Assembly (NCBI RefSeq): GCF_002900365.1
Contig: NZ_CP025979.1
Location: 372,001 to 436,000, forward strand
Direction: 5' to 3'
Source of the DNA: Escherichia marmotae
GTDB lineage: Bacteria > Pseudomonadota > Gammaproteobacteria > Enterobacterales > Enterobacteriaceae
Length of the DNA: 64,000 nucleotides
Part shown: piece after piece, positions 51,370 to 61,443 of the stretch
How the letters are laid out: each line of letters opens with the position of its first letter
How positions within the stretch are numbered: the first letter of the stretch is position 1
Made by a program: the position numbers and the translations under genes
Notes under the pieces: generated by a model
What the model was told of the DNA's origin: nothing
Database searches by the model: none
What the model saw: the letters and a program-made list of their open reading frames with translations, nothing else

Positions 51370-52428
51370 TCAGGATTGAATTTTTACGATAATTCTTTTC
51401 ACCGTGTTTCTGAATTCATCCAGATTGATGCGATCAATCTCTTTCCCTACTACAATTGTCTCTGAAATATCCGCCATTGCAGGCCAGCGTGTTTTATAAT
51501 CGGCATACACGGCGATGACAGGAACATTATAAGCACTTGTCATATGCAAAATAGAGGTATCTGGCGTTATCGCGAGAAAAGCATTTTTTATGACGGCAGC
51601 AGAACGTGCTATTGAAGGAGACAATGATAAATGATAGACATTGTCAAAATACTGGGTTAGCTCTACTGCTTTTTCAGTACCATTGGGTCCATGAACAATG
51701 ACAATTGGCATATTTGTTTCATTTTTAATCATAGCTATTAGCTTTTGAGCTATTGTTTCTGAAAAGGTTCTTTCCTGGGCACTGCCATCAAGATTAAGAG
51801 CGATGTAAGAACCCAATGGATCCAGTTCATAATGTACCTCGTCTATTACCTCTTCGTGGATCGGTAATTCAAATAAAGGGGGGACGGGTGGGAAACCTGC
51901 TTCTCGCATCATGAAAGCCCATGTCATTGGTACTGGCGCTCGAAGAGACTGATCCATTGTTGATGCCGATTTACATAATGGGGAATAACATGTCATCGTT
52001 AAACCCACAACTTGTAAATTCGTTTTCGCCTTTAAATGACTTATGAATAGCATTGTTTTCAAGTTTTTCTTGCGCATCGCTTCAATACAGAGATCTGGTG
52101 TACCGTGTTGCTCTCTTATACTTTTCGCCAGTTTTTTTATTTCATTTAAACTGGCATAGTCCTGCATTGTCATACTGACTAATGTTAATTTGGTGTATTT
52201 AAGATGAAGCGCATCAAAAACAGATTTATTAATTGTAGATGTGACAATTAATAAATGTTTTATTTTATGTGATTCCAGCGATCTAATTATTGGGTAAATA
52301 GCCATTGCATCACCAATTTGATCTGGGATGTGAATGACTGCAAATTTAGTATTTGCAATATCAATATCTTCACATGAATAATCATAATAGCTAAATGTAA
52401 TGCGTCTAAAAATTGACGTTAACGACAT
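51370..52428 (-). CDS. Family-9 (heptosyltransferase-like) glycosyltransferase
   Basis: A 352-residue cytosolic protein of the GT-B fold. The N-terminal half has the acceptor-site text IPDQIGDAMAIYPIIRSLES (residues about 33-52), equivalent to the GDxxxxxPxxxxL motif of WaaC/WaaF-type heptosyltransferases. The C-terminal half has AITPDTSILHMTSAYNVPVIAVY, shown in part, matching the nucleotide-sugar site (xxDTxxxHxAxxxxxPxxxxF). It is AT-rich, has no partner genes and sits between asnT and hchA, where K-12 carries the hprRS, hiuH, msrPQ and zinT genes. It probably modifies LPS or another glycan; the sugar is unknown. I do not recognise a named orthologue. Confidence 0.8.
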   Translation of the reverse strand: MSLTSIFRRITFSYYDYSCEDIDIANTKFAVIHIPDQIGDAMAIYPIIRSLESHKIKHLLIVTSTINKSVFDALHLKYTKLTLVSMTMQDYASLNEIKKLAKSIREQHGTPDLCIEAMRKKNLKTMLFISHLKAKTNLQVVGLTMTCYSPLCKSASTMDQSLRAPVPMTWAFMMREAGFPPVPPLFELPIHEEVIDEVHYELDPLGSYIALNLDGSAQERTFSETIAQKLIAMIKNETNMPIVIVHGPNGTEKAVELTQYFDNVYHLSLSPSIARSAAVIKNAFLAITPDTSILHMTSAYNVPVIAVYADYKTRWPAMADISETIVVGKEIDRINLDEFRNTVKRIIVKIQS

Positions 52429-52732
52429 ATCTAACCTCGCTTCCCTACTGGTTAAAACGTGATGGAGTTTATCAGAGATAGTCGTTTTCTAAAATCGATA
52501 AATAACGTAATGCCACATAACACGTCCTTATATTTTATGTGTTAATGATTTGCTTGAATTATACTTGTTATTTCAACAAAGGATTGTATTGCATTCTTCA
52601 ATGCATGAAGCTGATGCAAAAATGGAGGTAAGACAAGAGATAAGGCGTCAACAACTGGTGGTGAACATCTCTCGTTTATTCAGTGGGGGAGATAAACCCC
52701 CACTTTTTTATTACACCGTAAGTGATGTCCGG
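52429..52732. other. Gene-free stretch between the glycosyltransferase and hchA
   Basis: About 300 bp, AT-rich. A strong hairpin (GTGGGGG-AGATAAA-CCCCCAC, 52684-52704) followed by TTTTTT on the plus strand is present. On the minus strand it directly follows hchA and may help end that transcript. No ORF is convincing. Confidence 0.5.
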
Positions 52733-53584
52733 TTAACCCACGTATGCCGCCAGCATTTCCTGTGCAGCAAGTTTGCCCAGCGCATTCGCTGCAAAAGGGC
52801 TGTCTCCGGTGAGAAGTTTGCGATCCTTATGTACCCGGCCAGTAATGTCATCATTGATGATGTTCATTCCCATTTTCTTCAGTTCTTCACCGAAGTACCA
52901 GGTCAGATGACCCGGCATATAGCCAATATCTGGTGTTTGTTTGTCTGCTGCATCCGGGAATGCGCAAATTGAATAACCGTTTAGTGGGTTATCACCGTGG
53001 CGGAGCGACAGAAACGCAGCCGGGCCGTGACAAAGAGAGATAACAAAGCGGTCGTTTTCAATTGCCCATTGCAGAGCGGTAGCAACTTCTTTGCTTTCAG
53101 GTAAGCCAATAAGAGCACCATGACCACCTGGAACAAAGATTGCTGCGTACTCGCTGTCTGCGTTGAGGCTGGCGACAACATCCGCTAATTTCTTCGGATT
53201 GCGGAACAGAGATTTGTGCTGCTCAAAGAATGGCATCACTTTTTCATCTTTGTGTGGCATAGCCCAGTATTCAAACTTCGTCATCAGGCCAGAGATGGTC
53301 GCAACTTCGAACTCGAAACCAGCAGCATGCAGGTGATACAACGGCAGCAACGTTTCAATGGGATGGTTGCCCGTCGAGAATAGTTTACCGTTATCGGTCG
53401 GCAAATAGCGTTCGTCAGCGGTGATCACCAGAATTTTATGCTTACCGCTATACGGTTTTGGGTAGTCCACACCATCAAGATCAGATACAGGACTGGTATA
53501 TTGGCTAAGCGAATATTCTGAAGGGAAGAACGCATTATCTTCAGCAATATCAATCTGCGGGTTCTTACTTGTTTGAACAGTCAT
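52733..53584 (-). CDS. hchA: Protein/nucleic acid deglycase HchA (Hsp31)
   Basis: A 283-residue DJ-1/PfpI-family protein with chaperone, glyoxalase III and deglycase activities reported. The nucleophile cysteine elbow is VISLCHGPAAFL near residue 185, and GGHGAL upstream supplies the oxyanion region. The N-terminal lid (residues 1-50) typical of Hsp31 is present. In K-12 the hprRS two-component genes follow; here the next gene on that side is the lone glycosyltransferase. Confidence 0.96.
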   Translation of the reverse strand: MTVQTSKNPQIDIAEDNAFFPSEYSLSQYTSPVSDLDGVDYPKPYSGKHKILVITADERYLPTDNGKLFSTGNHPIETLLPLYHLHAAGFEFEVATISGLMTKFEYWAMPHKDEKVMPFFEQHKSLFRNPKKLADVVASLNADSEYAAIFVPGGHGALIGLPESKEVATALQWAIENDRFVISLCHGPAAFLSLRHGDNPLNGYSICAFPDAADKQTPDIGYMPGHLTWYFGEELKKMGMNIINDDITGRVHKDRKLLTGDSPFAANALGKLAAQEMLAAYVG

Positions 53585-54213
53585 AGTGTATTCCTTATTG
53601 TTACTTCGGTAGGTTAGTCACTATATTCGCGACTGAGCTGGATGCTATATTTAACCAGGAACGTAAAACGAGTCAATATACCTAAAGCGGTAGTTAAACA
53701 CGTCAGGGAAAATACATCACAGTTCACGAATAGTGTTCTCATCGAATCAACCTTATTTGCAATAAAAAACGTAAAGCGTAGCAATATATTTTAGTTCATT
53801 TTTCAGAAAAGATGAGATTGCATACTCTCGTTACATAGGGTGACTGCAAGAATCATAAATGAGATTTTTAGCAAAAAATAATGATGAAGCCGTTCTGTAT
53901 AACCGTTAGTCGTGGAAAAATGATGAATCAGATTAAGCTTAACTGATGACAGATATGGTTAATTACATGCTATCAGATTCTCTAATTACAGTAGCAACCA
54001 GAAACAGGTGTGCGAGGAGTGGCTAAGGTTACAGCAGATATAATGCACCAAATATTTAAGACATAAATATAATCTTTAACAGGTAAATTAATAATAATTT
54101 ATAGTCTTTTTTATATTAAGATGTTTTCAGAGGTTTTCTATGTACTGAAATATTGTTATTCCGGTGAATGTCTTTCTCGGGATGATAGGGAACTATCGCT
54201 TTATTATGCGTAG
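53585..54213. other. Gene-poor stretch between hchA and the porin
   Basis: Together with the next fragment this is about 970 bp without an intact gene. It is AT-rich with many stops in all frames. The end near hchA should hold its promoter. The remainder looks like decayed or transferred DNA; I cannot identify a source. Confidence 0.5.
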
Positions 54214-54462
54214 TTTTTCGCTAACGTTTCTTCAGGGCATATTCATTTACCTGGCTTTATTCCGGAATATGTAAGAATCCTGGAGCGTAGATATGTTTCT
54301 GACATGCATCGTTTTAAAGATGCACTACGTGATCAGGCTTTGCACTGTTTAGCGACTCTGGTTGAACAGAAACTGGCAGATGTTATTGTGCCGGGAGTCA
54401 CCCAGGAATTGAGTTTTGTCGACATGCTACAGCGGTTGAGAGTGCCGCTGCTGGTGATTTGA
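54214..54462 (+). pseudogene. Unidentified gene fragment
   Basis: An open frame of 82 codons without a good start, containing HLPGFIPEYVRILERRYVSD followed by MHRFKDALRDQALHCLATLV. The amino-acid pattern and GC content from 54300 on look like real protein coding, unlike the surrounding sequence, but the frame begins right after a stop and has no ribosome site. The only internal ATG (54304) would give 52 residues. I do not recognise the family. It is probably the 3' stump of a lost gene. Confidence 0.35.
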
Positions 54463-54471
54463 CGAGGGGGA

Positions 54472-54509
54472 TAAAAAAGCCCGAGTTCAACGAGGAACGA
54501 ACTCAGGCT
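54472..54509 (-). terminator. Terminator of the yedS porin
   Basis: On the minus strand AGCCTGAGTTC and GAACTCGGGCT pair, with a loop of about 13 nt, followed by TTTTTT, about 45 bp after the porin stop. Confidence 0.85.
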
Positions 54510-54550
54510 GGATGAGTTTTTACAGTAACGTGCCGTGGCGCGTTGGCTGA

Positions 54551-55741
54551 TTAGAACTGGTAGACTAAGCCTACAGCAACGATATCATCGGTTGCGATGC
54601 CGTTTGCTTTGTAGAAGTCATCGTCGTTATCCAGCAGGTTGATTTTGTAATCAACATAGGTGGACATGTTTTTGTTGAAGTAGTAAGTCGCACCGACTTC
54701 AACGTATTTAACCAGATCTTTGTTTGCGTAATGATGATTCCCCTGGCTGTCGAAGTTATCACCATTCAATCCGCCTAAATCCTTACCTTTAGATTGCAGG
54801 TAAGCGATGGACGGGCGCAGACCGAAGTCGAACTGATACTGAGCAACAACTTCAAAGTTCTGAGTTTTATTAGCGATGGCATCAGCATCACCGTAACCAG
54901 TCATGTTACGAGTTTCAGCGTACATGGCTGCTAAGTAAACGTTATTCGCGTCGTATTTAGCACCAACGGTCCATGCTTCCGCTGTTTCACCGCCAGCAGT
55001 TGCATCGAAGCGGTCTCCGTAACGAGTATCATGACAACCTTTGTGAACCTGATTATCGGTACGGTCAGAGTTGGAGTATGCAGCACCCAGACTTAAACCG
55101 AAGTCGAAATCATAAGAGGTGGACATACCGAAACCGTCACCATTTTCTTTAGACAGTTTACGACCATTACCATTACCTGAACCTTCCTGGCCAAACAGAC
55201 CATCGCTTTCATTATTGCCTTGATATTGCAAAGCAAAGTTCAGGCCATCAACCTGACCGAAGAAGCCATTGTTACGGTAGGTTGCTACACCATTAGCACG
55301 GCCGTTCATGAAGTTGTCAGCGCCAGCGTAGGTATCACCACCAAATTCCGGCAGCATATCGGTCCATGCTTCAATATCATAAACAACGCCGTAGTTACGA
55401 CCATAGTCGAAAGTACCATTCTGGCCAAAACCTAAGCCTGCGAACGCCAGACGGGTAGCAGAACCCGCTCTGTTACTTTCAGGACCATTTGCCTGCAAGT
55501 TGTATTCCCATTGACCATAACCAGTGAATTGATCAGCGATCTGAGTTTCACCTTTAAAACCGATACGGGCGTAGGACTGGTCGCCATCGCTATTCGCTGC
55601 ATCATCAGCGAAGTAGTGCAGACCAACAGCTTTACCGTACAGATCAAGTTTATTACCATCTTTATTATAAATTTCAGCCGCATTTGCTGCGCCAGCAACT
55701 AATAACGCCGGGACCAGCATTGCCAGAACTTTTCTTTTCAT
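54551..55741 (-). CDS. yedS: OmpC-like outer membrane porin (intact YedS)
   Basis: A 396-residue trimeric general porin. The ATG at 55741 ([20 protein letters not shown]) starts a signal peptide cleaved after ANA, giving mature [27 protein letters not shown] marks the loop 3 constriction, and the protein ends in the obligatory aromatic residue (VGLVYQF). In K-12 yedS is split into pieces; here it is complete. One oddity is a cysteine in an extracellular-type loop ([13 protein letters not shown]), since mature enterobacterial porins normally lack cysteine. Confidence 0.92.
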   Translation of the reverse strand: MKRKVLAMLVPALLVAGAANAAEIYNKDGNKLDLYGKAVGLHYFADDAANSDGDQSYARIGFKGETQIADQFTGYGQWEYNLQANGPESNRAGSATRLAFAGLGFGQNGTFDYGRNYGVVYDIEAWTDMLPEFGGDTYAGADNFMNGRANGVATYRNNGFFGQVDGLNFALQYQGNNESDGLFGQEGSGNGNGRKLSKENGDGFGMSTSYDFDFGLSLGAAYSNSDRTDNQVHKGCHDTRYGDRFDATAGGETAEAWTVGAKYDANNVYLAAMYAETRNMTGYGDADAIANKTQNFEVVAQYQFDFGLRPSIAYLQSKGKDLGGLNGDNFDSQGNHHYANKDLVKYVEVGATYYFNKNMSTYVDYKINLLDNDDDFYKANGIATDDIVAVGLVYQF

Positions 55742-56052
55742 TATGTATTCCCTTGTGATTATAATCTTCATGAATATATCAATAAGTGCCATTATCCAAA
55801 AAAAAGCACATTTGGATACTATTCTATGAAGTTCATTTTATTTTAAAGATTACATGTAACAAATATATTTAAAAGATTTCAAAATATTTCTATCTTGTTT
55901 AATATAATTCAAAATTATGAATTTCAGATACAAAAATTCATGTTATTTATGGTTGTATATCAATAGATTATTGATTTTGCGGAAGGATGGTTTGTGTCAA
56001 TGAGTGTTGCACCAAAGACCCTGAGTGATCTTGCGCACATTATGAATGGCAT
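55742..56052. promoter_or_regulatory. Upstream region of the yedS porin
   Basis: 310 bp of very AT-rich DNA (about 75% by eye near 55850-55950) between the porin start and the RseX terminator. Porin genes of this type have long leaders with OmpR sites upstream. I see AT tracts with scattered short TGTAAC/ATTTC-like text but no site that I would assign. Confidence 0.5.
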
Positions 56053-56140
56053 AAAAAAAGCCGGCATCATGCCGGCCCAAAAATATAAACAAGACGATAA
56101 AGGCTAATAACGGAGTTATCATGACACAGAAAACGAAAAA
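56053..56140 (-). ncRNA. rseX: Small RNA RseX (probable)
   Basis: On the minus strand a TACAAT -10 box (56152-56147) precedes a transcript of about 88-91 nt that ends in the terminator GCCGGCATGATGCCGGC followed by seven T. Its position between yedS and yedR and its strand agree with RseX of K-12, an Hfq-dependent RNA that represses ompA and ompC. Identification rests on location, size and terminator; I could not align it. It would be transcribed in the same direction as the porin. Confidence 0.7.
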
Positions 56141-56178
56141 GGTATAATTGTATTCAGTGCTAATATATTCAATATGTG

Positions 56179-56215
56179 AATTAATTAATTAATTAATTAA
56201 TTAATTAATTAATTA
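56179..56215. repeat. Tetranucleotide tandem repeat (TTAA)n
   Basis: 37 bp of uninterrupted period-4 sequence, about 9 copies of TTAA. It abuts the -35 region of the rseX promoter (roughly -39 to -75) and lies 115 bp or more upstream of yedR. Confidence 0.97.
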
Positions 56216-56329
56216 TCCACTGCCGAAAGAAAAATACTTTCTTATTTGTTTTTTCTGCAAATAATAGCCATTGGCTAAGATTTATATATTTGTTCAAAAA
56301 ATGAGTGAGACTTGACTGTCTCAACTAAT

Positions 56330-56695
56330 GTGGAAAAATGTGACTTTTATCACATAATAGTGCTAAGTCTGAATTTCCCGGGTTATCTCAAAATGGAGTA
56401 CGGTTCGACAACGATGGAAGGGAGACTTTCTCGCAGCCCTGGCGGCAAACTGGCTTTATGGGCTTTCTATACATGGTGTGGCTATTTCGTCTGGGTAATG
56501 GCGCGTTACATTTGGGTGATGAGCAGGATCCCGGATGCCCCCGTGTCGGGATTTGAAAGTGATTTAGGCTCTACCGCAGGAAAGTGGTTAGGGGCATTAG
56601 TGGGATTTTTGTTTATGGCCCTGGTCGGAGCGTTGTTAGGTGGTATTGCGTGGTACACCCGACCACGACCCGTGCGTAGCAGACGCTATGAGTAA
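56330..56695 (+). CDS. yedR: Small inner membrane protein YedR
   Basis: A small protein with two hydrophobic helices (LALWAFYTWCGYFVWVMARY and WLGALVGFLFMALVGALLGG) and a basic tail (RPRPVRSRRYE) that should face the cytoplasm. Function unknown. The start is uncertain: GTG at 56330 gives 121 residues, the length I recall for K-12; TTG at 56312 gives 127 and ATG at 56393 gives 100. None has a good ribosome site. Confidence 0.75.
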   Translation: MEKCDFYHIIVLSLNFPGYLKMEYGSTTMEGRLSRSPGGKLALWAFYTWCGYFVWVMARYIWVMSRIPDAPVSGFESDLGSTAGKWLGALVGFLFMALVGALLGGIAWYTRPRPVRSRRYE

Positions 56696-56734
56696 AAACT
56701 GCTAAGGTTGCGACTCATTTGCAGCGGAGCGTGT

Positions 56735-57430
56735 ATGGATTTACAACACTGGCAGGCACAGTTTGAAAACTGGTTTAAAAACCATCAAACGCACCAGGAC
56801 GTGGCCCATGACCTGTGTCATTTTCGTCGTGTCTGGGCGACAGAGCAGAAACTGGCGGCAGATGAAGACGTCGATATGCTGGTCATTTTAACCGCCTGTT
56901 ATTTTCACGATATTGTGAGCCTGGCGAAAAATCATCCGCAACGGCAGCGCTCCTCATTACTGGCGGCAGAAGAGGCGCGTCGAATTTTAAGTGCGGAATT
57001 TGTCGATTTTCCGCCAGAGAAAATAGACGCCATTTGCCATGCTATCGCGGCACACAGTTTCAGCGCACAAATTACACCTTTAACGGCGGAAGCCAAAATC
57101 GTGCAGGATGCAGACAGACTGGAAGCCTTAGGCGCGATTGGTCTGGCGCGAGTGTTTGCGGTCTCAGGCTCGCTGGGTGTGGCGCTGTTTGACGGTGAAG
57201 ACCCGTTCGCGCAGCATCGCCCGCTTGATGATAAACGCTACGCGCTGGATCATTTCCAGACTAAGCTGCTGAAACTACCGCAAACCATGCAAACGACAAA
57301 AGGTAAACAACTGGCGCAACACAACGCCCGTTTTCAGGTGGAGTTTATGGCTAAACTCAGCGCTGAACTGGCGGGCGAGAATGAAGGTGTGGATCATGAC
57401 GTGATTCGTGCCTTTTCTCCTGCAGGCTGA
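56735..57430 (+). CDS. yedJ: HD-domain phosphohydrolase YedJ
   Basis: A 231-residue protein of the HD superfamily. The metal ligands are visible as [10 protein letters not shown] near the N-terminus, CYFHDIVSL (the HD doublet) near residue 60, and [14 protein letters not shown] (the late Asp). The substrate is unknown. The ATG at 56735 ([13 protein letters not shown]) follows AGCGGAGCG and gives the known length. It lies 66 bp before dcm. Confidence 0.93.
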   Translation: MDLQHWQAQFENWFKNHQTHQDVAHDLCHFRRVWATEQKLAADEDVDMLVILTACYFHDIVSLAKNHPQRQRSSLLAAEEARRILSAEFVDFPPEKIDAICHAIAAHSFSAQITPLTAEAKIVQDADRLEALGAIGLARVFAVSGSLGVALFDGEDPFAQHRPLDDKRYALDHFQTKLLKLPQTMQTTKGKQLAQHNARFQVEFMAKLSAELAGENEGVDHDVIRAFSPAG

Positions 57431-57496
57431 CCGCGTGGCCCTAAACTGAAGTAATTATGTTAACCTGTCGGCCATCTCAGATGGCCGGTTAAATCT

Positions 57497-58915
57497 ATGC
57501 AGGAAAATATATCAGTAACCGATTCATACAGCACCGGGAATGCCGCACAGGCAATGCTGGAGAAACTGCTGCAAATTTATGATGTTAAAACATTGGTGGC
57601 GCAACTTAATGGTGTGGGTGAGAATCACTGGAGCGCGGCGATTTTAAAACGTGCGCTGGCGAATGATTCGGCATGGCACCGTTTAAGTGAGAAAGAGTTC
57701 GCTCATCTGCAAACGTTGTTACCCAAACCACCTGCACATCATCCGCACTATGCGTTTCGTTTTATCGATCTGTTTGCCGGAATTGGTGGCATCCGTCGCG
57801 GTTTTGAGTCGATTGGCGGTCAATGCGTGTTTACCAGTGAATGGAATAAACATGCGGTACGCACCTACAAAGCGAATCATTATTGCGACCCGGCTACGCA
57901 TCACTTTAATGAAGATATCCGCGACATTACCCTGAGCCATAAAGAGGGCGTGAGCGATGAAGCAGCGGCGGCACATATTCGTCAGCACATCCCTGAACAT
58001 GATGTTTTATTGGCCGGTTTTCCTTGCCAGCCGTTTTCCCTGGCTGGCGTATCGAAAAAGAACTCTCTTGGTCGCGCGCACGGTTTTGCCTGCGATACCC
58101 AGGGGACGTTGTTTTTTGATGTGGTACGCATTATCGACGCCCGCCGTCCGGCGATTTTTGTACTTGAAAACGTCAAAAACCTGAAAAGTCACGACCAGGG
58201 CAAAACGTTCCGCATCATCATGCAGACGCTGGACGAACTGGGCTATGACGTAGCCGATGCAGAAGATAATGGCCCGAACGATCCGAAGATCATTGATGGC
58301 AAACATTTTTTACCGCAGCACCGTGAACGCATTGTGCTGGTGGGTTTCCGTCGCGATCTTAATCTGAAGCAAGATTTTACCCTGCGTGATATCAGCGATT
58401 GTTTCCCTGCGCAGCGAGTGACGCTGGCGGAGTTGCTGGATCCGATAGTCGAAGCGAAATATATTCTGACGCCGGTGCTGTGGAAGTACCTCTATCGCTA
58501 TGCGAAAAAACATCAGGCGCGCGGTAACGGCTTCGGGTACGGGATGGTTTATCCGAACAATCCGCAAAGTGTCACGCGCACGCTTTCTGCCCGCTATTAC
58601 AAAGATGGCGCAGAAATTTTAATCGATCGCGGCTGGGATATGGCAACAGGTGAGAAAGACTTTGACGATCCGCAGAATCAGCAACATCGTCCGCGTCGGT
58701 TAACACCTCGTGAATGCGCACGGTTGATGGGCTTTGAAGCGCCGCATGAAGCGAAATTCCGCATTCCGGTTTCTGACACTCAGGCCTATCGCCAGTTCGG
58801 CAACTCGGTAGTCGTACCGGTCTTTGCCGCGGTGGCAAAACTGCTCGAGCCAAAAATCAAACAGGCGGTAGCGTTGCGTCAGCAAGAGGCACAACATGGC
58901 CGACGTTCACGATAA
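57497..58915 (+). CDS. dcm: DNA-cytosine methyltransferase Dcm
   Basis: Methylates the inner C of CCWGG at carbon 5. It is 472 residues, the normal length. Motif I is [17 protein letters not shown] near residue 90, the catalytic PCQ of motif IV is in [11 protein letters not shown] near residue 177, motif VI is LENVKN, and motif VIII is [11 protein letters not shown]. It overlaps vsr by 20 bp, the usual arrangement that couples methylation to repair of the resulting T:G mismatches. Confidence 0.98.
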   Translation: MQENISVTDSYSTGNAAQAMLEKLLQIYDVKTLVAQLNGVGENHWSAAILKRALANDSAWHRLSEKEFAHLQTLLPKPPAHHPHYAFRFIDLFAGIGGIRRGFESIGGQCVFTSEWNKHAVRTYKANHYCDPATHHFNEDIRDITLSHKEGVSDEAAAAHIRQHIPEHDVLLAGFPCQPFSLAGVSKKNSLGRAHGFACDTQGTLFFDVVRIIDARRPAIFVLENVKNLKSHDQGKTFRIIMQTLDELGYDVADAEDNGPNDPKIIDGKHFLPQHRERIVLVGFRRDLNLKQDFTLRDISDCFPAQRVTLAELLDPIVEAKYILTPVLWKYLYRYAKKHQARGNGFGYGMVYPNNPQSVTRTLSARYYKDGAEILIDRGWDMATGEKDFDDPQNQQHRPRRLTPRECARLMGFEAPHEAKFRIPVSDTQAYRQFGNSVVVPVFAAVAKLLEPKIKQAVALRQQEAQHGRRSR

Positions 58916-59366
58916 GGCCACGCGTAGCAAAAATATGCGCGCGATTGCCACGCACGATACAGCAATCGAGAAGCGTCTCGCCAGCCTGTTAACCGGACAG
59001 GGGCTGATGTTTCGCGTTCAGGGTGCCAGTCTACCCGGACGTCCGGATTTTGTCCTCGATGAGTATCGCTGCGTGATATTTACCCACGGCTGCTTCTGGC
59101 ACCATCATCATTGCCATCTGTTCAAAGTTCCTGCCACACGAACGGAGTTCTGGCTGGAGAAGATAGGTAAAAATGTCGAGCGCGATCATCGTGATATTAA
59201 TCGATTGCAGGAACTCGGCTGGCGTGTATTGATTGTCTGGGAGTGTGCGTTACGTGGGCGAGAGAAGTTGACGGACGCGGCGCTGACCGAGCGTCTGGAA
59301 GAGTGGATCTGCAGCGAGGGTGCCAGCGCGCAGATCGACTCTCTGGGGATTCATTTACTCGCTTGA
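58896..59366 (+). CDS. vsr: Very short patch repair endonuclease Vsr
   Basis: Nicks DNA at T:G mismatches in Dcm sites, starting repair to C:G. It is 156 residues. The catalytic Asp lies in [12 protein letters not shown] near residue 51, and the zinc site includes [11 protein letters not shown] with a further cysteine late in the protein (WECALRG). It overlaps the end of dcm and, on the other side, its last 12 bp overlap the end of the convergent yedA. Confidence 0.97.
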   Translation: MADVHDKATRSKNMRAIATHDTAIEKRLASLLTGQGLMFRVQGASLPGRPDFVLDEYRCVIFTHGCFWHHHHCHLFKVPATRTEFWLEKIGKNVERDHRDINRLQELGWRVLIVWECALRGREKLTDAALTERLEEWICSEGASAQIDSLGIHLLA

Positions 59367-60275
59367 TGTGTCCTGAATGACGGGGGCGACAACGGGTTTT
59401 GCAGGAAAGAGATATTTCCCCAGCGTTACCAGCACCACCGCGAAGACAATCACGCCCAGTGCCAGCCATTCAATCTGCGATAGCGTTTCGCCACCCAGCC
59501 CCGTACCCAGCAATATCGCGACCACCGGGTTAACATAAGCGTAGCTGGTCGCCAGGGCCGGGCTGACATTGCGGATTAAATACATATAAGCGTTGATGGC
59601 GATGATCGAACCAAACAGCGCCAGATAGCCGACCGCCAGGAAGCCCGAAAGAGAAGGGAGCGCCGTCAGTTTTTCACCCGCAATCATCGATGCGATCATT
59701 AACACCACGCCTGCCGCCAGCATTTCAATGGCTCCCGCCATCATCCCCACTGGCAGAGTGATTCGTGAGCCATAAACTGAACCAAATGCCCAACTCACAG
59801 ACCCGATCAAAATCAGGATCGCGCCCCACGGATTGCCGCTTAAATTACCGCCACTGTTGAGCATGATGATCCCCGCTAACCCAATGGCGATGCCAAGCCA
59901 CTCCAGTTTGCGCGTTTTTATGCCAAACAGGCGGCTGAAGCACAGGGTAAAGAGTGGCACTGTTGCCACCACCACGGCAGCAATGCCGGAAGGGACGTTT
60001 TGATGTTCGGCTACCGTTACCATGCCGTTACCGACAGCCAGCAGTAACAGGCCAATAAGCGCGGCATTAAGCAGTGGACGTAGCGGCGGCAATTTGTGCC
60101 CGCGCAGCAGTAAAAATGCCATTAGTAAAATACCGGCTGCCAGAAAGCGCACGCCCGCCATCATTAACGGTGGCCAGCTTTCTACCCCAATCCGAATGAC
60201 AAAATAGGTTGAGCCCCAAATGATATACAGCGCAAACAGTGCGCCAAAAAGCGGTAACAACTGGCGGAAACGCAT
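59355..60275 (-). CDS. yedA: EamA/DMT-family inner membrane transporter YedA
   Basis: A 306-residue drug/metabolite transporter with ten hydrophobic helices in two EamA repeats (WGSTYFVIRIGVESWPPLMM in the first, AFGSVYGSRITLPVGMMAGA in the second). The substrate is unknown; relatives export amino acids or other metabolites. It is convergent with vsr and divergent from yedI. Confidence 0.92.
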   Translation of the reverse strand: MRFRQLLPLFGALFALYIIWGSTYFVIRIGVESWPPLMMAGVRFLAAGILLMAFLLLRGHKLPPLRPLLNAALIGLLLLAVGNGMVTVAEHQNVPSGIAAVVVATVPLFTLCFSRLFGIKTRKLEWLGIAIGLAGIIMLNSGGNLSGNPWGAILILIGSVSWAFGSVYGSRITLPVGMMAGAIEMLAAGVVLMIASMIAGEKLTALPSLSGFLAVGYLALFGSIIAINAYMYLIRNVSPALATSYAYVNPVVAILLGTGLGGETLSQIEWLALGVIVFAVVLVTLGKYLFPAKPVVAPVIQDTSSE

Positions 60276-60447
60276 AATCCCTCACGATGGAAATAAAAAG
60301 GCGGTTCATAGTAAACGTGAAAATCATTTCACTGGCGAGAGATATAATCGTAATTGATTGTTAATAAAATGTTGACTTGTGAAGCAAGTATCAGACAAGC
60401 CGATTTTGCTTCATACTTAGCACCGTCAACAATAAAAATGAGAGGGA

Positions 60448-61365
60448 ATGCTTTTGGCCGGGAGTAGTTTATTGACGTTGCTCGATGATATCGCCACTTT
60501 GCTGGACGATATCTCCGTGATGGGCAAGCTGGCGGCGAAGAAAACCGCTGGTGTATTAGGGGATGACTTGTCGCTCAATGCGCAACAAGTTTCAGGTGTG
60601 CGTGCCAACCGGGAATTACCCGTGGTCTGGGGCGTGGCGAAGGGATCGCTCATCAACAAAGTGATTCTGGTGCCGTTGGCGCTGATCATCAGTGCGTTTA
60701 TCCCGTGGGCGATTACACCGCTGTTGATGATTGGCGGTGCATTTCTCTGCTTTGAAGGGGTAGAGAAGGTGCTGCATATGCTGGAGGCGCGTAAGCATAA
60801 AGAGGATCCGGCACAGAGTCAGCAGCGTCTGGAAAAACTGGCAGCGCAGGATCCGCTGAAGTTCGAAAAGGACAAAATAAAAGGGGCGATTCGTACCGAT
60901 TTTATTTTGTCTGCGGAAATTGTCGCTATCACGCTGGGGATTGTGGCGGAAGCGCCGTTGCTTAATCAGGTGCTGGTGCTTTCAGGGATCGCACTGGTGG
61001 TTACCGTGGGCGTCTACGGTCTGGTGGGGATCATCGTTAAGATTGATGATCTGGGTTACTGGCTGGCGGAAAAATCCAGTACGGTTATACAGGCGCTGGG
61101 CAAGGGGTTATTGATTATCGCGCCCTGGCTGATGAAAGCGTTATCGATCGTCGGCACGCTGGCGATGTTTCTCGTCGGTGGTGGCATTGTGGTACATGGT
61201 ATTGCGCCGCTGCATCATGCTATTGAACATTTCTCCGGGCAGCAGAGTGCGCTGGTGGCGATGATATTACCGACTGTTTTAAATCTGATTCTTGGTTTTA
61301 TCATCGGTAGCATCGTCGTATTGGCAGTGAAAGCAGTAGCGAAAATGCGCGGTCAGGTACATTAA
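60448..61365 (+). CDS. yedI: DUF808-family inner membrane protein YedI
   Basis: A 305-residue membrane protein. The soluble N-terminal stretch [20 protein letters not shown] is typical of DUF808, followed by about six helices with conserved [16 protein letters not shown]. Function is unknown. The ATG follows GAGAGGGA. Confidence 0.92.
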   Translation: MLLAGSSLLTLLDDIATLLDDISVMGKLAAKKTAGVLGDDLSLNAQQVSGVRANRELPVVWGVAKGSLINKVILVPLALIISAFIPWAITPLLMIGGAFLCFEGVEKVLHMLEARKHKEDPAQSQQRLEKLAAQDPLKFEKDKIKGAIRTDFILSAEIVAITLGIVAEAPLLNQVLVLSGIALVVTVGVYGLVGIIVKIDDLGYWLAEKSSTVIQALGKGLLIIAPWLMKALSIVGTLAMFLVGGGIVVHGIAPLHHAIEHFSGQQSALVAMILPTVLNLILGFIIGSIVVLAVKAVAKMRGQVH

Positions 61366-61443
61366 TATTCTCACTGGCTGGTATGCAAAACTCGCCATTC
61401 TCGACTAAGGTGAACAAGTTTCACTCGAAAAAAGGAGGCGAGT

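Noticed and set aside
52550..52972. 140-codon plus-strand frame opposite the end of hchA
   Set aside because: It overlaps hchA in antisense, crosses a strong hairpin and shows no protein-like pattern.
58896..58915. dcm-vsr overlap as a novel fusion or defence system
   Set aside because: This overlap is the standard E. coli arrangement of a methylase with its mismatch-repair partner.
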